This document shows, one piece after another, positions 17,415 through 26,271 of a DNA stretch of 44,468 nt. The DNA lies in assembly GCF_008386585.1 (NCBI RefSeq), contig NZ_VUOB01000065.1:1-44468 (forward strand). The letters run 5' to 3'. The stretch is from Solihabitans fulvus (GTDB lineage: Bacteria > Actinomycetota > Actinomycetes > Mycobacteriales > Pseudonocardiaceae). The stretch's first letter is position 1; every line of letters starts with the position of its first letter. The notes under the pieces were generated by a model, which was not told the DNA's origin, did not search any database, and saw only the letters and a list, made by a program, of their open reading frames with translations. The position numbers and the translations under genes are program-made.

Positions 17415-17568
17415 TACACTGCGCCTGGTCCGGACACAGAGTCGTGACCGGTCGGCGCGGGCCCCGTGACGCAGGGGCAGGATCCAGACCCCCGACCGGC
17501 TGAGCGCGGCAACGCACCCAGCGACGCCCGCGCTCGAAGACGTCCAACGACTTCTGGGAGCAAGCCCC
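17415..17568 (+). promoter_or_regulatory. serA promoter and structured leader
   Basis: TACACT (17415-17420) could be a -10 box; the -35 is not clear. The leader of about 140 bases can fold into several stems: GCCCC/GGGGC near 17460-17477, an enclosing CCGGTCGG/CCGACCGG pair, and GAGCGCG/CGCGCTC just before the gene, which is preceded by GGGAG at the right distance. It may be an unassigned cis-regulatory RNA or chance GC pairing; it matches no riboswitch I know. Confidence 0.35.
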
Positions 17569-19164
17569 GTGACCAACCTCAGCCGACCCGTGGTCCTCAT
17601 CGCCGAGAAGTTGGCGCCGTCGGTGCTCGACGTGTTCGGCGACGAAGCGGAGATCCGCCACGTCGACGGCACCGACCGGCCCGCCCTGCTCGCGGCGGTC
17701 GCCGACGCGGACGCCCTGCTCGTCCGCTCCGCGACCAAGGTGGACGCGGAGGTGTTCGCCGCCACCGACAAGCTCAAGGTGGTGGCGCGGGCCGGTGTCG
17801 GCCTGGACAACGTCGAGGTGCCGGCCGCCACCCAGCGCGGCGTGATGGTCGTCAACGCGCCGACCTCGAACATCGTCTCCGCCGCGGAGCACGCCGTCGC
17901 GCTGCTGCTCGCGGTGGCCCGCCAGGTGCCGGCCGCGGACGCGAGCCTGCGTGGTGGCGCGTGGAAGCGCAGCTCCTTCTCGGGGGTCGAGCTCAACGGC
18001 AAGACCGTCGGCGTCGTCGGCCTGGGCAAGATCGGCCAGCTGTTCGCGCAGCGGCTCGCCGCGTTCGGCACCGAGCTGATCGCCTACGACCCCTACGTCT
18101 CCTCGGCCCGCGCCGCGCAGCTCGGCATCGAGCTGGTCAGCCTGGACGAGCTGTTGGAGCGCGCCGACGCGATCTCCATCCACCTGCCCAAGACGCCGGA
18201 GACCAAGGGCCTGATCGGCGCGGAGCAGCTGGCGAAGACCAAGAAGGGCGTGCTGATCGTCAACGCGGCGCGCGGCGGCCTGATCGACGAGGCCGCCCTC
18301 GCCGACGCGGTGCGCAGCGGCCAGGTCGGCGGCGCCGGCATCGACGTGTTCGTCACCGAGCCGACCACCGAGAGCCCGCTGTTCGAGCTGGCGAACGTGG
18401 TCGTCACCCCGCACCTCGGCGCGTCGACGGCGGAGGCGCAGGACCGCGCTGGCACCGACGTGGCCCGTTCGGTGCGGCTGGCGCTGCGCGGCGAGTTCGT
18501 GCCGGACGCGGTGAACGTGCAGAGCGGCGGCGTGGTCGGCGAGGAAGTGCGGCCCTACCTGTCGCTGGTGCAGAAGCTCGGCACGGTGCTCGCCGCGCTG
18601 TGCCACCGGGCGCCGACCTCGGTCACGGTCGAGGTCCGGGGCGAACTGTCCAACGAGGACGTTTCGGTGCTGCCGCTGGCGGCCCTGCGCGGGGTGTTCT
18701 CCGGCGTGGTCGAGCAGCAGGTCACCTTCGTCAACGCGCCGGGGCTGGCCGAGGACCTCGGCGTGGCCGTCGAGCTGGTGAAGGAGCCCGAGAGCGCCAA
18801 CCACCGCAGCCTGGTGACCGTGTACGCCGTGCACGCGGACGGCACGCGGCTCAGCGTGGCGGGCACGATCACGGGCCTCGACCAGGTGGAGAAGCTGGTC
18901 GCGGTCAACGGCAGGTACTTCGACCTGCGGGCCGAGGGCAACGTGCTGCTGCTGGAGTACCCGGACCGGCCCGGCGTGATGGGCACGGTCGGCACGCTGC
19001 TCGGCGAGGCCGGCGTGAACGTCGAGGCCGCGCAGATCAGCCAGACCAGGGACGGCTCCAACGCGGTCATGCTGCTGCGGGTGGACCGCCCGGTGGACAA
19101 CGCGGTGCTCGACCCGATCGGCGCGTCCGTCGGCGCGAAGACCGTCAGCGCCGTGTCGTTCTGA
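17569..19164 (+). CDS. serA: D-3-phosphoglycerate dehydrogenase
   Basis: SerA, 531 residues, oxidises 3-phosphoglycerate with NAD in the first step of serine synthesis. It is the long type I form: substrate and nucleotide domains (VGVVGLGKIGQ at about 145-155), catalytic Arg/Glu/His in NAARGGLIDE, VTEPTTESP and TPHLGASTAEAQ, then the intervening ASB domain (about 320-450) and a C-terminal ACT domain (LLLEYPDRPGVMGTVGTLLG, about 460-531) that gives serine feedback. Start GTG 17569. A long leader precedes it and a T-run terminator follows. Same place as mycobacterial serA1. Confidence 0.97.
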   Translation: MTNLSRPVVLIAEKLAPSVLDVFGDEAEIRHVDGTDRPALLAAVADADALLVRSATKVDAEVFAATDKLKVVARAGVGLDNVEVPAATQRGVMVVNAPTSNIVSAAEHAVALLLAVARQVPAADASLRGGAWKRSSFSGVELNGKTVGVVGLGKIGQLFAQRLAAFGTELIAYDPYVSSARAAQLGIELVSLDELLERADAISIHLPKTPETKGLIGAEQLAKTKKGVLIVNAARGGLIDEAALADAVRSGQVGGAGIDVFVTEPTTESPLFELANVVVTPHLGASTAEAQDRAGTDVARSVRLALRGEFVPDAVNVQSGGVVGEEVRPYLSLVQKLGTVLAALCHRAPTSVTVEVRGELSNEDVSVLPLAALRGVFSGVVEQQVTFVNAPGLAEDLGVAVELVKEPESANHRSLVTVYAVHADGTRLSVAGTITGLDQVEKLVAVNGRYFDLRAEGNVLLLEYPDRPGVMGTVGTLLGEAGVNVEAAQISQTRDGSNAVMLLRVDRPVDNAVLDPIGASVGAKTVSAVSF

Positions 19165-19210
19165 GCAAGACCTGACCGGATCCTCTGATCCGATCCAGTA
19201 CTTTCGTATG

Positions 19211-19247
19211 CCGACCCGGCCGCCTGGTGGTGGCCGGGTCGGTTTTT
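19211..19247 (+). terminator. Terminator after serA
   Basis: An 11-bp stem (19211-19221 with 19232-19242) followed by five T. Confidence 0.9.
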
Positions 19248-19534
19248 GGCGTAGTGGCCCCGTTTTCGTGAACCTGCCCCAAACAGGTCTTATCGCTCCA
19301 AGCACCGTCCGTGTAACAGTTCTCGTCTGAGTGGTCTCGATCGAGCATCGTTCACTCGTTTGGAGTATCCGACGGTGGGCAATCAGCGATTAGGTTCCGT
19401 CCCGAGGTCGGACCAGGAGTCGTTGAGGGCACGACGCCACGCCGCTCATCCGAGGGGGCCAGTTCCTTTCTGTCCCGGATGCGCGCACGGTCGGAGACGA
19501 CCTCGAGTGAGGGCAAGCTGTGAGGAGCTTCCGT
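19248..19534. other. Intergenic region upstream of the subtilase
   Basis: About 290 bases without a supported gene. It is less GC-rich than its surroundings and presumably holds the subtilase promoter, but I find no convincing -35/-10 pair. CTCGATCGAG is a small palindrome near 19336-19345. AGGAGC at 19522-19527 is the ribosome site for the start at 19535. Confidence 0.4.
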
Positions 19535-22500
19535 GTGACACGGGGCGCTGGCCGCATCGCGGCCAGATCCGCTGTCGCGGTGCTCGCCGTGATCCTGGCC
19601 GGTTCCACCGGTGTCGGGGCTGCGGTTGGCCAAGAGCAGAACCAGAACGACCCGCTGGCGCAGTCGCTGCCCAGCCACAAGGGCCTGCCGACCGGCGATC
19701 TGACCAACAAGATCGAGCCGAAGCTGGCCAACGCCAACGGCGTCGTGACCGCGTTCGTCGAGCTGGACAAGAAGCCGGCCGTCGACGCGTTCAACGAGAA
19801 GAAGAGCCAGGGCGGCAGCAAGGACCAGGCCAAGCAGGCGGCCAAGGACGCCAAGGCGGACACCGCGCAGACCACCGACAAGGTCGTCGCCGACCTCACG
19901 TCGAAGGACGCTGCCACGACGGTGGTCGCCAAGACCGCCAACGCGGTTCCCGGCATCACGGTCACCGCCAACGCCGACAAGATCCGCGAGCTCGCCGCGC
20001 GTCCCGACGTCAAGGCCGTCTACACGACCGTGCCAAAGGAACGCACGAACGCCGACGCCGTCCAGCTGACCAAGGCGCTCAACGTCTGGCAGCAGTACGG
20101 CAAGTTCGGTGACGGCGTGCGCGTCGCGATCATCGACGACGGCCTCGACTACACGCACGCGGACTTCGGCGGCCCCGGCACGCCCGAGGCGTACAAGGCG
20201 ATCGACTCCACCAAGGTCGACCCGTCCTACTTCCCGACCGCCAAGGTGGTCGGCGGCTACGACCTCGCCGGCAACAACTACGACGGCGCGGGCAAGAAGG
20301 CCCCCAACAAGCCGGTGCCCGACCCCAACCCGCTGGCCTGCGGCGAGCACGGCACCCACGTGGCCGGCTCCCTCGGCGGCTTCGGCGTCAACGCCGACGG
20401 CAGCACCTTCCGGGGCGACTACTCCAAGCTCACCTCGGCCGACCTGGACAAGATGCGGATCGGGCCAGGCACCGCGCCCAACGCCCTGCTCTACTCGTTC
20501 AAGGTGTTCGGCTGCGAGGGCTCGACCAACCTGACCAGCCAGGCCATGGACATGGCGCTGGACCCGGCTGGCGAGGGCGACTTCTCCGACCACGTCGACA
20601 TCGTCAGCCTGTCGCTTGGCAGTGACTTCGGCGCCCCGGACGACCCCGACAGCCTGTTCGTCAAGAAGCTGGTCGCCAACAACGTGCTCCCGGTCATCGC
20701 CGAGGGCAACGGCGGCGACCTCTACGACGTCGGCGGTTCCCCCGGCAACAGCGTCGAGGCGCTCACCGTGGCCAGCACCCGGGACGGTCACGCGCTGCGT
20801 GACGGCGCCGAGGTCACCGCGCCGGCCGACGTGACCGGTGTCAAGGCCGGCCAGTACAGCCAGGCCTACACCAAGTTCGACACGCTGAACCTGACCAAGC
20901 CGGTCGTGGCGATGTCCGACGCCGCCAACAAGGACGGCTGCCTGCCGTTCTCCGCAGCCGACAAGGCCGCGGTGGCCGGCAAGTTCGTCTGGCTCGAGTG
21001 GGACGACAACGACGCCTCGCGCCGTTGTGGCTCGGTCGGCCGGTCCGGCAACGCGAAGGCGGCGGGCGCCGCTGGCGCGCTGTTCTCCTCGACTGTCGAC
21101 ACCTTCGGCGCCGGCATCACCGGTGACACCGACATCCCGGTCTACCAGTTCACCGGCAGCGCGTCCAAGCAGGTCCGCCCGGCCCTGGCCGCCGGCACCC
21201 TCCAGGTGCGTCTCGACGGCAAACTCCGCACCCAGGTGCCGACCTTCGACGCCGGCATCGTGGACACCCCGAGCTCCTTCACCTCGCGCGGTGTGCGCGG
21301 CCCGGCCGTGAAGCCGGACGTCGCGGCGCCGGGTCAGGACATCTCCTCGGCCCTGCGCGGCAGCGGCAACGACCGCCTGGTCATCAGCGGCACCTCGATG
21401 GCCACCCCGCACGTCGCCGGCATCACCGCGCTGGTGCGCCAGGTCCACCCGGACTGGACGCCGGAAGAGGTCAAGGCGTCGGTGATGAACACCGCCAACA
21501 ACGACGTCTACTCGGGCGCCAACAAGACCGGCTCGATCGAGGCCCCGCAGCGCGTCGGCGCGGGCCGCATCGATGCCAAGGCGTCCATCGACAACCAGGT
21601 CCTGGCGATGAACCAGGACGACCCGGGCGCCGTCAGCGTCTCGTTCGGCACCGTCGAGGTCGGCGGTCCCGTCTCGCTGACCAAGACCATCAAGGTCGTC
21701 AACAAGGGCGTCAACGCCGTCGAGCTGGGCGCCGCCTACCAGGCGATCACCCAGATCCCCGGCGTCAGCTACCAGCTCTCCAGCGACACCGTGAAGCTGA
21801 ACCCGAAGGGCGTCAGCAGGATCAAGCTGACCCTGAAGATCGACGACCCGTCGGCGCTGCGCAAGACGATCGACCCCACGGTGCAGACGACCCAGCTCGG
21901 CGTCGCCCGCCAGTTCCTGGCGGACGCCTCCGGCCGCGTGGTGCTCACCCCGCGCAGCGGTTCCACGGTTCCGCTGCGGGTGCCGGTCTACTCGGCGCCC
22001 AAGCCGGTCTCGAAGATCACCACGGCCGACTCGCTGCGTTTCCGCGGCAGCGATACCCAGGAGATCCTCAACGTCAAGGGCAAGGGTGTCGACCAGGGCA
22101 CTGGCACCCAGGCGTACCGCTCGCTGATCAGCGTGCTCGAGCTCCAGGGCTCGAAGGCGCAGCTCCCCGAGTGCAAGAAGAACGTCATCGAGAACTGCAC
22201 CCTGAACAAGACGGCCAAGGGCGGCGACCTGCGGTACGTCGGTGTGACCTCGACGGCCCCGCTGGCCAAGGAGCAGGGCAAGGCCGGTGACTCGCTGCTG
22301 GCGTTCGGCCTGGTCACCTGGGGCAACTGGTACAACCTTGGCAGCAACACGATTCCGGCGATCGACATCGACACCAACGGCGACGGCAAGCCCGACTTCG
22401 AGGTGTTCGTGACCAAGCCGTCCGGGACCGACGTGCTGCTGGCCCAGACGGTCGACCTGAACAAGCAGAAGGCGGACGGCTCGTTCCAGGTCGTCGACCA

Positions 22501-22972
22501 GGAGGCCGTGAACGGTCAGTTCGGTGACGTCGACACCAACGTCTTCGACACCAACACGATCGTGCTGCCGGTGGCGCTGACCGCGCTGGGCATCGACCCG
22601 AGCAAGGACAGCGCGCGCATCTCCTACACCGCCAGCGTCGCGGGCTTCTACACCGCCCCCGGCGACAAGACCGGCCTGATCAGCTCGATCAGCACCCCGA
22701 TGTCCTTCGACCCGCTCAAGCCGGGCCTGTGGACGCAGGGCGGCGGTGACGCGGCGATCGGCTACGTGGCCAAGCCGGGCACCGCGCTGGTGGTCAACCG
22801 GGACGCGGCCGCGGCGGCCGTGGACAAGTCGGACAGCCTGCTGGTGATCGACCACCACAACGCCTCCGGCGACCGCGCCCACGTGGTCAAGGTCAACGCC
22901 GACCGGCAGCGCCCGGCGCCCGGCGGCCGTCCCGGCCACCGGCTGCCCGGCGGCATCACGGCGGCAGAGTGA
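19535..22972 (+). CDS. Secreted S8 serine protease (subtilase)
   Basis: A 1145-residue secreted protease. Signal peptide with an Arg-containing n-region and hydrophobic core (SAVAVLAVILAGSTGVGAA); inhibitor-like propeptide (about 60-170); S8 catalytic domain with Asp201 (AIIDDGLD), His272 (EHGTHVAGS) and Ser621 (SGTSMATPHVAG). The 350-residue gap between His and Ser holds an inserted PA domain (GCLPFSAADK, AAGALFSST), as in Vpr-like and lactocepin-like subtilases. About 450 residues of beta-rich modules follow, including VDTNGDGKPDFEV, a calcium-loop-like stretch. No LPXTG or membrane anchor, so it is released. GTG 19535 has AGGAGC at good spacing; GTG 19520 is the alternative. Single-gene unit. 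Confidence 0.94.
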   Translation: MTRGAGRIAARSAVAVLAVILAGSTGVGAAVGQEQNQNDPLAQSLPSHKGLPTGDLTNKIEPKLANANGVVTAFVELDKKPAVDAFNEKKSQGGSKDQAKQAAKDAKADTAQTTDKVVADLTSKDAATTVVAKTANAVPGITVTANADKIRELAARPDVKAVYTTVPKERTNADAVQLTKALNVWQQYGKFGDGVRVAIIDDGLDYTHADFGGPGTPEAYKAIDSTKVDPSYFPTAKVVGGYDLAGNNYDGAGKKAPNKPVPDPNPLACGEHGTHVAGSLGGFGVNADGSTFRGDYSKLTSADLDKMRIGPGTAPNALLYSFKVFGCEGSTNLTSQAMDMALDPAGEGDFSDHVDIVSLSLGSDFGAPDDPDSLFVKKLVANNVLPVIAEGNGGDLYDVGGSPGNSVEALTVASTRDGHALRDGAEVTAPADVTGVKAGQYSQAYTKFDTLNLTKPVVAMSDAANKDGCLPFSAADKAAVAGKFVWLEWDDNDASRRCGSVGRSGNAKAAGAAGALFSSTVDTFGAGITGDTDIPVYQFTGSASKQVRPALAAGTLQVRLDGKLRTQVPTFDAGIVDTPSSFTSRGVRGPAVKPDVAAPGQDISSALRGSGNDRLVISGTSMATPHVAGITALVRQVHPDWTPEEVKASVMNTANNDVYSGANKTGSIEAPQRVGAGRIDAKASIDNQVLAMNQDDPGAVSVSFGTVEVGGPVSLTKTIKVVNKGVNAVELGAAYQAITQIPGVSYQLSSDTVKLNPKGVSRIKLTLKIDDPSALRKTIDPTVQTTQLGVARQFLADASGRVVLTPRSGSTVPLRVPVYSAPKPVSKITTADSLRFRGSDTQEILNVKGKGVDQGTGTQAYRSLISVLELQGSKAQLPECKKNVIENCTLNKTAKGGDLRYVGVTSTAPLAKEQGKAGDSLLAFGLVTWGNWYNLGSNTIPAIDIDTNGDGKPDFEVFVTKPSGTDVLLAQTVDLNKQKADGSFQVVDQEAVNGQFGDVDTNVFDTNTIVLPVALTALGIDPSKDSARISYTASVAGFYTAPGDKTGLISSISTPMSFDPLKPGLWTQGGGDAAIGYVAKPGTALVVNRDAAAAAVDKSDSLLVIDHHNASGDRAHVVKVNADRQRPAPGGRPGHRLPGGITAAE

Positions 22973-23018
22973 CCGCCTTCCTGCGGTGAACAACTGAACA
23001 AGGCAGGACCCCTGTGAA

Positions 23019-23062
23019 GGCGAAGCCCGGACGGCGAGGAGACTCGCGGTCCGGGCTTCGCC
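23019..23062 (+). terminator. Hairpin after the subtilase
   Basis: A 14-bp stem (23019-23032 with 23049-23062) continuing after one G-G mismatch into GCGAG/CTCGC around GAGA. No T run. Confidence 0.75.
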
Positions 23063-23268
23063 CGTTGAGGCGCGGATGAGCCCCGACAGGCGTAGAACTG
23101 GAACGGGTGACCCACAGAAGTGGCACGTGAACCATGTGGGTGTCCCGCAGTACGGGAGAGATCAACCCGGAAGTGTGTCCGGCATGCAGCCAACAGGCTT
23201 GCTGCCGGTAGCCTTCGGCAGAGGCAAGGGTCCCGCTGTTCGGGGACCGATACCCGGGAGGTGTGTAG
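23063..23268 (+). promoter_or_regulatory. leuB upstream region with possible structured leader
   Basis: About 200 bases with several local inverted repeats: CCCACA/TGTGGG, CCCG/CGGG, a bulged CTTGC-TGCCG / CGGCA-GAGGCAAG stem (23198-23207 with 23216-23228) and GGTCCC/GGGACC, then GGGAGG as ribosome site. No Leu-rich leader peptide and no T-run terminator are seen, so the attenuators of ilvB and cimA are not repeated here. Function unknown. Confidence 0.35.
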
Positions 23269-24309
23269 ATGCGGCTCGCGGTGATCCCAGGTGACGGGAT
23301 CGGGCCCGAGGTGGTCGCCGAGGCGCTCAAGGTGCTCGGCGAGGTCGTGCCGACGGCGGAGATCACCCGCTACGACCTCGGCGCGGCCAGGTGGCATGCC
23401 ACGGGAGAGCTGTTGCCCGAGTCGGTGCTCGCCGAACTGAGGCAACACGACGCGATTCTGCTCGGCGCGGTCGGCGACCCGTCGGTGCCGAGCGGGATCC
23501 TGGAGCGCGGTCTGCTGCTGCGGCTGCGCTTCGAACTGGACCATCACGTCAACCTGCGCCCGGCGCGGCTGTACCCGGGCGTGCGTAGCCCGATCGCGGA
23601 CCCGCCGGAGATCGACATGGTCGTCGTGCGAGAGGGCACTGAGGGCCTCTACGCCGGCAACGGTGGCCTGCTGCGCAAGGACACGCCCCACGAGATCGCC
23701 ACCGAGGTCAGCATCAACACCTCGTTCGGCGTCGAGCGGGTCGTGCGGGACGCCTTCACGCGGGCGGCCAACCGCCCGCGCCGGCACCTGACCCTCGTGC
23801 ACAAGACCAACGTGCTGACGCACGCGGGCTCGCTGTGGTCGCGGGTGGTGGAGGAGGTGTCGCTGCAACACCCCGAGGTGACCGTCGCGTACCAGCACGT
23901 GGACTCGGCCACCATTCACATGGTGACCGACCCCGGCCGGTTCGACGTGATCGTCACGGACAACCTGTTCGGCGACATCCTGACCGACCTCGCGGCGGCG
24001 GTGACCGGCGGCATCGGGCTGGCGGCCAGCGGCAACCTCGACGTGACCCGGCGCAATCCGAGCATGTTCGAGCCGGTGCACGGCAGCGCGCCGGACATCG
24101 CGGGGCAGGGCATCGCGGACCCGACGGCGGCCGTGCTGTCCGTCGCGTTGATGCTCGACCACCTCGGCGAGCAGGAGTCGGCCCGCCGGATCGAGGCCTC
24201 GGTCGCCTTCGACCTGGCGACCAGGGACCACCAGTCGCCCGGCGCGACCTACGCGATCGGCGACCGGCTGGCCGCGTTGGTCTCCTCGAACGTCCGCACC
24301 GGCGCCTGA
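23269..24309 (+). CDS. leuB: 3-isopropylmalate dehydrogenase
   Basis: LeuB, 346 residues, NAD-dependent oxidative decarboxylation of 3-isopropylmalate in leucine synthesis. It is the actinobacterial type that starts directly at MRLAVIPGDGIGPEV. Other motifs are the arginines LRPARLYPG, VVREGTEGLYAG, Lys in LVHKTNVLTHAG, the metal aspartates in FDVIVTDNLFGDILTD and the NAD loop EPVHGSAPDIAGQ. Together with citramalate from the next gene, CimA, it can also serve the citramalate route to 2-ketobutyrate. ATG 23269, GGGAGG upstream. A strong hairpin follows. Confidence 0.95.
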   Translation: MRLAVIPGDGIGPEVVAEALKVLGEVVPTAEITRYDLGAARWHATGELLPESVLAELRQHDAILLGAVGDPSVPSGILERGLLLRLRFELDHHVNLRPARLYPGVRSPIADPPEIDMVVVREGTEGLYAGNGGLLRKDTPHEIATEVSINTSFGVERVVRDAFTRAANRPRRHLTLVHKTNVLTHAGSLWSRVVEEVSLQHPEVTVAYQHVDSATIHMVTDPGRFDVIVTDNLFGDILTDLAAAVTGGIGLAASGNLDVTRRNPSMFEPVHGSAPDIAGQGIADPTAAVLSVALMLDHLGEQESARRIEASVAFDLATRDHQSPGATYAIGDRLAALVSSNVRTGA

Positions 24310-24323
24310 CCAAGCAGCACACT

Positions 24324-24366
24324 CCGGGCCTGTCACACCGACTTCTGTCGGTCGCGACAGGCCCGG
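24324..24366 (+). terminator. Hairpin after leuB
   Basis: An 11-bp outer stem (24324-24334 with 24356-24366) enclosing CCGAC/GTCGG around TTCT. No T run, but it separates leuB from the cimA unit. Confidence 0.75.
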
Positions 24367-24422
24367 ACTGCTGTCCGGGCCCGCCCGATGGTGTTCACCA
24401 TGTGGGAGAAAGTGCCCAGGGC

Positions 24423-24458
24423 TTGGTTGGTGACTGTCCCCTGTGGCACCATGCGACC
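24423..24458 (+). promoter_or_regulatory. Possible cimA leader promoter
   Basis: TTGGTT (24423-24428), an 18-base spacer and CACCAT (24447-24452). Transcription would begin at about 24459, the first base of the leader GTG, the same leaderless arrangement as at ilvB. The boxes are weaker than at ilvB. Confidence 0.4.
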
Positions 24459-24503
24459 GTGGCTTTCCGCGCTGTGATCATCATTTCCGAGCGCGTCGGG
24501 TAG
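24459..24503 (+). CDS. cimA leader peptide, isoleucine-rich
   Basis: A 14-residue ORF, MAFRAVIIISERVG, with Val-Ile-Ile-Ile codons (24474-24485: GTG ATC ATC ATT). It is followed by a hairpin whose 5' arm lies in its last four codons and then by a U-tract terminator. Isoleucine is the end product of the pathway started by the next gene, so this reads as an isoleucine-sensing attenuator. Too short for routine gene finding, so usually unannotated. Start GTG 24459. Confidence 0.75.
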   Translation: MAFRAVIIISERVG

Positions 24504-24560
24504 TGCCTTCCAGCACCCGACGCGCCGACCTCTCGCATCCGCGGGGGGTCTTTTTGTTTT
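24491..24560 (+). promoter_or_regulatory. cimA transcription attenuator
   Basis: Hairpin 1:2 pairs 24491-24501 perfectly with 24515-24525 (11 bp). The terminator pairs GACCTCTCGC (24527-24536) with GCGGGGGGTC (24541-24550), ten pairs including two G-U, followed by TTTTTGTTTT (24551-24560). A ribosome stalled on the isoleucine codons would mask the 5' arm of hairpin 1. The antiterminator pairing is not resolved by eye; ACCC (24515-24518) with GGGT (24546-24549) is one possibility. Confidence 0.72.
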
Positions 24561-24621
24561 CCGGAGTCAGTCATCCCCAGTCCGACCGTTTGACCTCCTA
24601 CCTCCGCGAGGAGCAGAACCA

Positions 24622-26256
24622 GTGACCCGCACCAGCCCCGCCGGCACGCCGCTCGGCGACTCATTCCACGTGTACGACACCACGCTGCGCGACGGGGCCC
24701 AGCGCGAGGGAATCTCGTACTCGGTGGCAGACAAACTCCTGGTGGCCAGGCATCTCGACTCGCTCGGCGTCGGGTTCATCGAGGGCGGCTGGCCGGGCGC
24801 GATGCCCAAGGACACCGAGTTCTTCGCCAGGGCGGCCGCGGGCGAGCTGGAGCTGAAGCACGCGGCGCTGGTGGCCTTCGGCGCCACCCGCAGGCCCGGC
24901 GCGAAGGCGCACGAGGACCCGCAGGTGTTGGCGCTGCTGCACTCCGGGGCGCCCGTGGTGACGCTGGTGGCCAAGTCCGACCGTCGGCACGTGGAACGGG
25001 CGCTGCGCACCGACATCGCGGAGAACTGCGCGATGGTGCGCGACACCGTGCGGTTCCTGGTCGGCGAGGGGCGGCGGGTCTTCCTCGACGCCGAGCACTT
25101 CTTCGACGGCTACGCCTACGACCCGGCGTGCGCGCTGAAGGTGCTGGAGTCCGCGGTGGACGGTGGCGCGGACGTCGTCGTGCTGTGCGACACCAACGGC
25201 GGACAACTGCCGACCGGGCTCGCCGAGACGGTCACCGACGTGGTGGCCCGCACCGGCTTCCGGGTCGGCATCCACTGCCAGGACGACACGTCCTGCGCGG
25301 TCGCGAACTCCGTCGCGGCCGTGCAGGCCGGTGCGAGCCACGTGCAGTGCACCGCGAACGGCTACGGGGAGCGGGCCGGCAACGCCGACCTGTTCGCCGT
25401 AGTAGGGAATCTCGTGACCAAACTCGGCATGCCCGTGCTACCAGCCGATTCGGCAGCCGAGCTCACCCGCGTGTCCCATGCCCTTGCCGAGATCGCGAAC
25501 ATCGCCCCCGACACCCACCAGGCCTACGTCGGGGCGTCGGCCTTCGCCCACAAGGCGGGACTGCACGCGAGCGCGATCAAGGTGGATCCGGAGCTGTACA
25601 ACCACATCGATCCGGTCACCGTCGGCAACGGCATGCGGGTGTTGGTCACCGAGATGGCCGGCCGGGCCAGTTTGGAACTCAAGGGACGTGAGTTCGGAAT
25701 TGACCTGGCCGGTCAGCCACAGGCGCTGAGCAGCGCCGTGCGCAAGGTGAAGGAGCTGGAGGCGAAGGGCTGGTCCTTCGAGGCGGCGGACGCCTCGCTG
25801 GAACTGCTGCTGCGCAGGGAGATGCGGGAGGACGCCGACCTGCCGGCGGCCGAGCCGCCGTTCACCCTGGAGTCCTACCGGGTGCTGCTGGACCGGCGGC
25901 CCGACGGCGCGATCGTGTCCGAGGCGACGGTGAAGGTGCGGGTCGACGGCGAGCGGGTGATCGCGACCGCGGAGGGCAACGGCCCGGTGCACGCGCTGGA
26001 TGCCGCGCTGCGCAAGGGACTGCTGCCGCACCTGCCGTGGCTGGACACCGTCGAGCTCGCCGACTACAAGGTGCGGATCCTGACCGAGCACCCCGGCACC
26101 GACGCGGTGACCAGGGTCCTGGTGGAGTCCACCGACGGCGACCACGAGTGGACCACCGTCGGCGTGCACGGCAACATCGTCGAGGCAAGCTGGCTGGCCC
26201 TCTGCGACGCGCTGGTGCACAAGGCCATGCACGTGTCCCAGCTCACCACCTCTTGA
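24622..26256 (+). CDS. cimA: (R)-citramalate synthase
   Basis: A 544-residue HMGL-like/LeuA-family enzyme, best called CimA: it condenses pyruvate and acetyl-CoA to citramalate, giving 2-ketobutyrate for isoleucine without threonine. Motifs are VYDTTLRDGAQREG, FIEGGWPGAMPKD, DAEHFFDGY, the metal histidines GIHCQDD and FAHKAGLHASAI, GYGERAGNADL, and a C-terminal allosteric dimer domain (about 420-540). The GWPGA and DAEHFFDG pattern is that of the CimA clade rather than LeuA or homocitrate synthase; LeuA specificity is unlikely but not excluded. The Ile-rich leader before it supports the isoleucine role. GTG 24622 with GAGGAG upstream. Confidence 0.9.
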   Translation: MTRTSPAGTPLGDSFHVYDTTLRDGAQREGISYSVADKLLVARHLDSLGVGFIEGGWPGAMPKDTEFFARAAAGELELKHAALVAFGATRRPGAKAHEDPQVLALLHSGAPVVTLVAKSDRRHVERALRTDIAENCAMVRDTVRFLVGEGRRVFLDAEHFFDGYAYDPACALKVLESAVDGGADVVVLCDTNGGQLPTGLAETVTDVVARTGFRVGIHCQDDTSCAVANSVAAVQAGASHVQCTANGYGERAGNADLFAVVGNLVTKLGMPVLPADSAAELTRVSHALAEIANIAPDTHQAYVGASAFAHKAGLHASAIKVDPELYNHIDPVTVGNGMRVLVTEMAGRASLELKGREFGIDLAGQPQALSSAVRKVKELEAKGWSFEAADASLELLLRREMREDADLPAAEPPFTLESYRVLLDRRPDGAIVSEATVKVRVDGERVIATAEGNGPVHALDAALRKGLLPHLPWLDTVELADYKVRILTEHPGTDAVTRVLVESTDGDHEWTTVGVHGNIVEASWLALCDALVHKAMHVSQLTTS

Positions 26257-26271
26257 GACCGCCCGGCCACA

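Noticed and set aside
19352..22993. A 1213-codon minus-strand open frame opposite the subtilase
   Set aside because: It is a GC-bias shadow: Arg/Val/Gly/His-rich with no domain, while the plus strand encodes a complete protease with all three catalytic motifs.
23063..23268. T-box riboswitch before leuB
   Set aside because: AAGGGTCCCG resembles part of the T-box, but the TGG bases that pair with the tRNA end and the stem I motifs are absent.
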